Of a DNA stretch of 64,000 nt, positions 57,600-64,000 are shown in pieces. How positions within the stretch are numbered: position 1 is the stretch's first letter; the number at the start of each line of letters is the position of its first letter. Where the stretch lies: the NCBI RefSeq assembly GCF_047511655.1, contig NC_133390.1, positions 168,412,083-168,476,082 on the forward strand. The letters are read 5' to 3'. The stretch comes from Castor canadensis (Eukaryota > Chordata > Mammalia > Rodentia > Castoridae). The position numbers and the translations under genes are program-made. The notes beneath the pieces were generated by a model. That model did no database searches and was not told where the DNA came from. It saw nothing but the letters and a program-made list of their open reading frames with translations.

Positions 57600-58080
57600 G
57601 CAGCCTCCTATCCATTCTGCTCCCTCCAGCCACCGTCCCCCAGAACTGGAGGAAACCAGGGGAACTCCACATCTGATCATGGCACTCTTCTGCTCAAAGC
57701 CCTGTGCTGGCTCCTCACTGCCTCCAGATGTCTGGTTCCTCTATGGGAGGCCATCTGAGGCCTTCCTCTATAGCCCGTGACTGTCTTCACCCTCACCTCA
57801 GCTTTGGACATAATTGTTCCTCTGTCCCCAGAATGGCAGGGCTGCCAAGCCTCCAGACCTTGGCTCACAGGGCTCTTTCTGCTGAGAGACATGAATCTCC
57901 TGCCTGTCCCAAAACCTTCTTTGCCCTTTGAGACTCACCTTAGACACCCTCTCCTCTGCCCCGACCAGTGGGCCAGCTCATCCCTGCTTCTTGGGAACCC
58001 TCAAGGTGCCCGAACTTGCACTCTGTGCTGGTGCTGACTTCTGACTTGGCTCTCCCTGGCCTTCCTGTGAGTCCCAACAC
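57600..58080 (+). repeat. L2 LINE fragment
   Basis: CTGATCATGGCACTCTTCTG, CTCAAAGCCCTGTGCTGGCT, CTCACTGCCTCCAGATG and GGGCTGCCAAGCCTCCAGAC, matching the more 5' part of L2 3' ends. Confidence 0.75.
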
Positions 58081-59034
58081 AGTGACCAAGCTTGTTTGTC
58101 ACCAGATCCCAGTGCCCAGTCCAGGCTGCCTGGGGACAAGAGACCCTTGGAAAACAAGGGTGAGGGTGGACATGAGAGCGACAGTCCCTGGAGGAAACTG
58201 CACTCCTGCTACTCGAGCCCCTGGTAACCCTCGCTTTACACCTTGCTGCTTCCCTCAGCCTTGGCAGATCCCCCCATGGTCCTCTGAGGGGCACTGGCTG
58301 GGAGGCAGAAAGCCTCATTGGCAGACTATGACAACTGTCTCCCTGCCTTGGCCTCAGTTTCCCCACCTGTGAAACGAGGTGCCGAGGGCTGGACCGTCAT
58401 CTCTGAGGTCCTCTTTCCTTTAGATTCCTTTTCTAGCTATTAATCACACCTGTCGTATGTCAGGCACTGTGCTAGTCTTAGACATTTGTGATTTCTCTGG
58501 GGGATATATGTTTTATGTTGACACGCAACACAATGTCTGGCATATTGTAACCTTTAATAAATGGACACTGCCATTATCAAGTTATTATCCCAATAGACAT
58601 CCAAATCAGCATTTTATAGATAAGAAAATCAGGGCATTGAGAGGGGAGTGACTTGTCCGAGTCCATGGAAATGGGCACCATTTCACATGGCCCTCCTTCC
58701 TGACTGGAAGAAAGCACTCATGCTTGGCTACTGTGTGCCTGACCTGAGTCAATGTCCAGATACAGATGGAGCCTGCCCTCGTGGCAGGTCCAGTCTGCTG
58801 AGCAAAAGGGACCACTGTGTGCTCACAGTGAAATGATCTATGCATTTCAGGTGTGCTTGGTGGCGTGAAGGAAAACGCAGGGTGCTGTGAGACGTGACTT
58901 GCCCTGGGGTGATCGATGGGGAAGCTTCTAGCTACTCAGGTTGACTCTTTGCTGTCCTAGGCAGCTAAACCAGCTTGCAGGCTGACAGCCCTGGAGGGGC
59001 CGGCTGGATGCCGCGCCCGGCAACCCTGCCCTGG

Positions 59035-59290
59035 CGTCTCTTTGAAGACTGTCCCTTTACAACTACCCTTTCCACTGAAGGACTCAGACACAAATTGTAC
59101 TTTAAATTCAATATCGGTCATTAATATTTCATGATTACAAAACGTTAAAGATAATGTCAGTGGAAGGCGCGTCTGCATGGGCAGAACGGATGACTCAGAG
59201 GTTTGGGGAGCGGGGAGCCGGCATACTAAGTGGGCCCGGAGTCTTTGAGGTAATCCGGGATGACAGGCAGTGGCTCCTGGCTGAGAGCAA
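59035..59290. promoter_or_regulatory. Candidate conserved non-coding element in CDH22 intron
   Basis: GTACTTTAAATTCAATATCG, GTCATTAATATTTCATGATT and ACAAAACGTTAAAGATAATG with TGACTCA (AP-1-like) downstream. Non-repetitive. Confidence 0.45.
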
Positions 59291-61132
59291 CATTCTCCAA
59301 GGTGCTCACAGAGCTCTGCTGCTGTGTATAAATATTTCCCCTCTGATTCCTGTCACCTCGTGTTTGTCACGCCTGGGAGAAGGCAGGACCTTGTGACCTC
59401 TTGTGCATCCCATTTCTGGGGAAGCCCCATGGACACTTCAGCAGGAGGACACAGGATCAGGAGGGCACACCTGGTGGCTTTGCTTTCAGAACTCTTGGGG
59501 CTCTTGGGGGCGGGGGATCTGGAGTTGAGCCCTGGCCTGCATGAACTTGTTTTGGGGTCTTGAGGCCATGACTGTTCCTCCCTGAGCCTGTTTTCTCATC
59601 TGTAAAATGGGGGTAGTAATTGTGTCTTTGTCTCCCAGAGATGGCAAGAGGTAGAATGGATGGATGGGCTATTTGTCACAACCAAGGAACTATGATTGGA
59701 GGAACAGTGGGGAGAGACCTGGGCTCTGGAGTCAGACAGGCTGGGGCTGGCGATTTGCACAAATGACTCATCCACACACTGGGGACAACAGAATTGACAT
59801 CTTAGGTGTAAAGAGTCAGTTGGATTTGTCGCTGTAAAGGGCTGCTTATGCCAAGTGCACAGTCGGGGCCATCGGATACAGGTAATTAACTGAGCACTTA
59901 TTAAGCCCCCACCACTAGGCCAAGTTCTTTCCCTGATTTTCCCAGTGGCTAGTATCCTGGGCGAGCAGTGGGCAGGGGCTGGAGATCACAGCTCAGAGAA
60001 GGGATCTTCTCCTTGCCTTCCCCAGGTCAGTTGGTGGGGAGTAGAGGTGGGATGTGATGGGCCTCTGAGAGCCAAGAGTGCAGGGAAAGAGAGGCCACTC
60101 AGCAGATGCTTCGGAAGGACCAAGCAGACCTGGTCCAAATCCCAGTTCTGCCACAGCAGTCCTTGCGCAAGTCTCCCACGTATCGGAGCCTTGATTTCTC
60201 CCATCAGTAAAATGGGTGCTCATGATGCTACTGATCAGCTTTCAAAAAAAGCATATTCAGGAAAACATGGGGCCTGGAAGGTATATTCAGAACAAATTGT
60301 GTAGGGTTTTTTTTTGTTGTTGTTGTGGGGAGGGGTACACCCTCCTATTCTTTCCCATTCTGGATTACAGACTGGCATGCAATTCTAGCTGTTTGCTCAA
60401 AGAGACCCTCAGATTAGAACCAGCATGCTTAACCCAAGAAGGGACTTGCCAGTAGTTAGATGTCAGGTAGGTGACAGGCTGGTGGGAGCGTGTCTTTGTG
60501 ACTGGCAGCCGGCTGTTGCCCCCTGGCTCTGTCTGCAGCCTGGAGCGTCAGTGGCTGGCCAGGGAGTAGGTTTGGAAAGGCAGGAGGGGAGCTTTCTTCT
60601 CCCAGTCCAGCGCCAGTTCCTCTGCAGCCACCTTTGTTCTCTCTTTCAAGCCGTGAAGGAGTGGATTCAAAGGCTCCAGCAGCAGCAACGAGGGCTGAGC
60701 CGGCTTTGTGTTTTCCTTTAAGCCGCAGTTGAAAGAGACAAGGGAACTTCAGCCTAGGGACTTCCTCAGCCTTGGGATGGGCGTGTGGGGCAGCAGGGAG
60801 AGGAGGAGTAAGGCTGGCCAGAGGAGCCTAGGCCAGCGGGCAGGGGCGAGTTTGGGCGCTGCCCACAGTCTGCGGCTCAGAGACCACTAGTGGTCCTAGT
60901 GTCACCACTGCTTACTGGCAGCTCTGTTGACTCCTGAGGCCTCAGAGGTGCTGTACGGCATGCCCACTGCATGCATGGAGAGCGGGTGAAGGCAGAGGCC
61001 CTCTCCTGATGCCCCACAAGTCCCAGTACCCTCTGCTCCTCACCTCCATAGCCTTGCTTATCTGAACCCTGTATCTCAGGATCCCCTTCTTTCTCTCCCA
61101 GCTCATACTTCCTGTGTTGAAAACTGCCTGTG

Positions 61133-61134
<2 letters not shown>

Positions 61135-61165
<31 letters not shown>
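61135..61165. repeat. (CA)n microsatellite
   Basis: CA dinucleotide run of about 31 bp. Confidence 0.96.
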
Positions 61166-61167
<2 letters not shown>

Positions 61168-61386
61168 TCCAGAAACTTCTACTCAGCAGTGTCAAGCAAG
61201 CTGCCTGTGGCACGTGTGAAACTTAAGCCAAGCACCTGGGAGTGGTCCATGACCCCTCTCCATGTCTCAGGTTCACATGGCCCTTCAAGCTGGTTCCCCT
61301 CTCCTTGACTGACAGCTCAGTCTTTGCCCCACCCCTCAACTTTTCCTCCTCCCTCCATATTTGCCTTATCACTTTGCCCAGCTCAC

Positions 61387-61505
61387 AAACTTCCCCGGCC
61401 AGCACTGAGACCTTGTGCTGTCCTGTGGTCCAATCCCTTGCCAGTCAGGATGGTGCCTGTGACCAGCAAGTATTCAAAGCCAGGTGCTTGCTTCTCATTC
61501 CATTG
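61387..61505 (-). pseudogene. Decayed duplicate of the CDH22 EC4 exon
   Basis: On the CDH22 strand this reads GFEYLLVTGTILTGKGLDHR where the live exon has IFDIDANTGAIVTGKGLDRE. The block 61427-61461 matches 62345-62379 at 30 of 35 positions, and intron sequence beyond the donor (61302-61336 against 62184-62218) also matches at about 30 of 35. An AG (61507-61506) and a GT donor-like GTGAGC (61386-61381) survive at the homologous ends, giving 119 bp against 137. An 8-bp deletion and other losses break the frame, and entry in the natural splice phase meets TGA. It is therefore read as a dead tandem exon copy, not a functional alternative exon. Confidence 0.78.
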
Positions 61506-61569
61506 CTGCAGGTCCGGGCTGGGCCATCATCCCCCAGCTGAGCCCCCTTTCCCCTCAGCCCCCTGTTGA

Positions 61570-62035
61570 TGCTCAATGAAGCCGCCACAGGCACCTGTCA
61601 GGCAACACCCGACTTTGCTCAGTCTCCTCCCGGACTCCCCCTCATGTGGAGGAACGTCCAAAGACCCCCTGCTCTACCTCTCCCGACCACATTGGCTTCC
61701 TTGTGGTTCCTCTAACCTATTGGGTCGGTACCACCTCAGGGCCTTTGCACAGGTGGAGTGCTCTTTCCCGTCAGCATGGCGCCCTTACTTTCCTGAGGTC
61801 TTTGTTGAAAGTTCTTCTCTGACGCCCCTCTTCCTTCCATCCCCTTGCCCGTTTTCTTCTCTCCCGCTCCTTCTCAGCACTTCACGCCACCCGACATAAT
61901 GAGCACTCTTCCTCTCAGTTTGTTGACGGCCTATTTGTCCCCTAGGATAACAGACACTTATCTGTCTTGGTTGAGGCTGTATTCCCAGGCCCTAGAACGG
62001 GCCTCAGCATGTTGTAATTAGGTACTCAATAAACG
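61570..62035 (+). repeat. L2 LINE 3' fragment
   Basis: CTCAGGGCCTTTGCACAGGT, CGGGCCTCAGCATGTTGTAA and TTAGGTACTCAATAAACGAG. It lies between the dead and live copies of the EC4 exon. Confidence 0.85.
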
Positions 62036-62296
62036 AGGGAAGAAAGATGGTCTCAAAACTAGCTAAGGGGATACCCTTAGCTTGGGGCCCCCCCTGGATC
62101 TTTGTTCCTGTGGGCCTTTTGTCCCCACCTTCACCCAGATGGGCTCTTTCCCCAGTTTCTTACTCTTTGCTCTGCCCTCAAGGTCCTTGACTGACAGTTC
62201 AACCTTTGCCCCGCCCCAGTCATTGGCCCCTCCCCTCAGCTTTTGCTCCGCCCCCACATTTGCCGCTAGGGTGTCCAGCAACTTCGCCCAACTCAC

Positions 62297-62433
62297 CCGC
62301 CTCCATGGCCAGCACGGTGATGTTATGCCAGCCGGCCGTCTCACGGTCCAGCCCCTTGCCCGTCACGATGGCGCCTGTGTTCGCGTCGATATCGAAGATC
62401 TGGTCCAAATCCGAGTCTCGGTCAATGGCGTAC
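62297..62433 (-). CDS. CDH22: CDH22 exon: EC4
   Basis: A 137-bp exon, the standard length for this type II cadherin exon. It starts after CCCCCTCAG with the last base of a split codon and then encodes YAIDRDSDLDQIFDIDANTG and AIVTGKGLDRETAGWHNITV followed by LAMEA; one base is left for the Asp codon completed at 51522. Visible cadherin features are the DANTG turn, the LDRE motif and an NIT glycosylation sequon. It is the most 5' CDH22 exon in the window. EC4 forms part of the rigid extracellular rod. Confidence 0.96.
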
Positions 62434-62929
62434 CTGAGGGGGCAGGGCGGGGCTGATTGAAGGTGCCCCAGTGCCCGATGGAGCCCGTGTCCATGTTCCC
62501 TACCCCACTCCCAGAGAGGACCACCTGCCCGGATACTCCTAACAGGGAGGAGTGGGAAGGGGTCTGGGTTGGCAGCTCCATGGCACTGGAGCCTTTCCGA
62601 CCCTCAGTTTCCCCAGCTGTTAGTAGGTGACTGCCTGGCACAGGTGTTCCATTCTTATCTTTCCAAAAAAGGTGACCTTGGAATTGGGCTTGACCCTCGA
62701 GAGCAGGGCTGGGAAGGGTATTCGGGGCAGGCAGGCAGAGACAGGCGAGAACGCTTCAGAAAATGACTAAAGGTGCAGAACAGTCAGCAGGGCACAGGAT
62801 CCAGGAGTCGGACGTGCCCTGGGGAGCCAGTGAGGAGATCTGAGCAGGAGAGGGACAGTGAGGGGCTCATAGACAACTTGGAGGTCAGGTGGAGGCCCCC
62901 GACCGGAGAGTGGGCTGAGCATGCCCAGG

Positions 62930-63190
62930 GGAGGGGGAGCCCAGGCCTGGCCGCTGGATCCTCCCGCCTGCGCAGCCCCAGCCGGCTAATCTGCGGCTTT
63001 TCAGTTGCCGCGTGAAAAAGCCCTTTGTTCCGCCTTCTTCCCAGGCTTTTGTGCGGCGGCTCCAGGCCTGAAAGGCCCGTGTCCAACACATGTCTCAGGC
63101 GGCGGCGGCCCAGAGAGGCCCCGCCAGCGCCGGCCGCCGCTTCCCCGCGCAGATAACGCGGGCGGGGGCGCAGCCGGGCTGCTCCGCACA
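62930..63190. promoter_or_regulatory. Intronic CpG-rich island
   Basis: Concentrated CpG (GGCGGCGGCGGCCC, CGCCGGCCGCCGC, GATAACGCGGGCGGGGGCGC) in a window whose intergenic and intronic DNA is otherwise CpG-poor. No exon recognised in it. It may be an internal promoter or another regulatory island. Confidence 0.5.
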
Positions 63191-63429
63191 CAAAGCCCTC
63201 AGAATGGCAGGCAAAGGCACATTGTGCAGCCAGGACAAAGCAGCCTGGTGGGGAGAGCTCAGCCCAAGCCACGGCCCCTCCCACAAGCAAGAGGAAGGGG
63301 CCTTTTCCCCAAACCTCAGAAAGGGAAACTGAGGCCCAGGGAGGTGAGAACACCAGAAACACTACCTGCCCCATGCCGAGAACCTTATGACCCTTCCCTG
63401 GGCGGGGGGGGGGGGGGTCTTGGCTGCAT

Positions 63430-63620
63430 GGCCAAACCTCTCTGCTTCAGTTTCCCCTTCTCTTCAATGAGAATAATGACACAGGGAACTGCACAGTTCT
63501 GGGAACAGTGGGAACCGGGTTTGAGTTTCCTGTCACTTATTCTACCTGTGTGACTTTGGATCAGTCCCTTGACATCTTCGGTCTCCTTGCTCATGGGGAG
63601 AAGGTGATGATGCCTGCCCA
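63430..63620 (-). repeat. MIR SINE fossil (antisense)
   Basis: GTGTGACTTTGGATCAGTCC and a preceding CTGCTTCAGTTTCCCCTTC, in antisense MIR order. Confidence 0.7.
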
Positions 63621-64000
63621 TGCACCATGGTGCAGGTTAGGGAGGGACAGAGCAGACTGTGTCATGCATAAGGAGGCAGGCAGAAGGGGGAGGCATGGTG
63701 AGTTCCAGCCAGTGTTCTACCTGCCAAGCTCTTGTCCCAGCCCAGGGAATGGCTTCTCAAAGTGAGAAGAGGTCCTTATTTGCACAAAGGTGTCATATGG
63801 ACTAGCAATGACCCTGCCCAGAGTAGCACAGTGACTGCTGCAGAATTGGAATCTTTATCCAAATTTGGGGCTGTGCCCAGAGTTCCTTCTAGCTTTTTGA
63901 GCCATTCAAAGCTTCAGTGCATGGAGCTCAGGTCCCCTTTGCCCTCAGCTGGGCCCTGACGGGTGTTTGGGTCCAACAAATACAGAAGACTATGAGTGTC

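Larger units (their letters stand above)
51523..62296 (-). other. CDH22: CDH22 intron (EC4)
   Basis: 10.8-kb intron from the donor at 62296 to the acceptor at 51523. Contains L2 and MIR fossils, two composite SINEs, AT-rich candidate regulatory blocks and a decayed duplicate of the EC4 exon at 61387-61505. Confidence 0.9.
62434..64000 (-). other. CDH22: CDH22 intron upstream of the EC4 exon (partial)
   Basis: No further cadherin exon is recognisable up to the window edge; the expected 254-bp neighbour must lie beyond. Contains a CpG-rich block, a G-run at 63404-63417 and MIR fragments near 63430-63620. Confidence 0.8.

Noticed and set aside
61387-61505. Treating the EC4-like copy as a functional mutually exclusive exon
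   Set aside because: 8-bp deletion, a stop in the natural splice phase and loss of the exon's second half argue against function.
1-64000. CRISPR arrays, operons, phage or bacterial mobile systems
   Set aside because: The window is mammalian nuclear DNA; direct repeats present are microsatellites, SINEs and LINE fossils.

Overview
The window is mammalian nuclear DNA: small exons with GT/AG introns, many interspersed repeats, and no operon-like or bacterial features. The SINEs are tRNA-derived (ID-like) units, often fused to a 7SL/B1-like unit, which indicates a rodent. Their diagnostic wording and the absence of B2-like elements suggest a non-murid rodent, possibly beaver-like (Castorimorpha). 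That last step is from memory and is only moderately secure.

Two protein-coding genes lie tail to tail. CD40 is on the + strand. Its last four exons (end of the fourth cysteine-rich domain, transmembrane helix, cytoplasmic tail) lie between 2366 and 4859, with a poly(A) signal at 5251. CDH22 (PB-cadherin, a type II classical cadherin) is on the - strand. Its last five coding exons are at 62297-62433 (EC4), 51401-51522 (EC4/EC5), 51169-51286 (EC5), 45238-45489 (EC5 and transmembrane) and 41339-41892 (cytoplasmic tail and stop). Exon lengths of 137, 122, 118 and 252 bp are those expected for type II cadherins. CD40 next to CDH22 in convergent orientation matches the human 20q13 neighbourhood. 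Exons 1-5 of CD40 and the 5' exons of CDH22 lie outside the window.

About 35 kb of intergenic DNA (5.3-40.7 kb) separates the genes. I see no credible gene there. It holds L2 and MIR fossils, composite SINEs, an L1 3' end broken up by later SINEs, microsatellites, a long polypurine tract, two TG-rich tracts, and several AT-rich blocks dense in homeodomain-type TAATTA cores that look like conserved non-coding elements (candidate enhancers). Similar blocks occur in CDH22 introns.

The most interesting observation is a decayed tandem copy of the CDH22 EC4 exon with flanking intron at about 61302-61505, 0.9 kb downstream of the live exon on the same strand. It has recognisable coding similarity but an 8-bp deletion and a stop in the natural splice phase. 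Other items: a CA microsatellite 29 bp before the acceptor of the alternatively spliced CD40 exon 6, a SINE ending 24 bp before the CD40 exon 7 acceptor, a 55-bp segment present twice at 54/55 identity, and an intronic CpG-rich island near 63 kb. Nothing here looks like a wholly new biological system. No alignments or searches were run; conservation statements rest on remembered family sequences.
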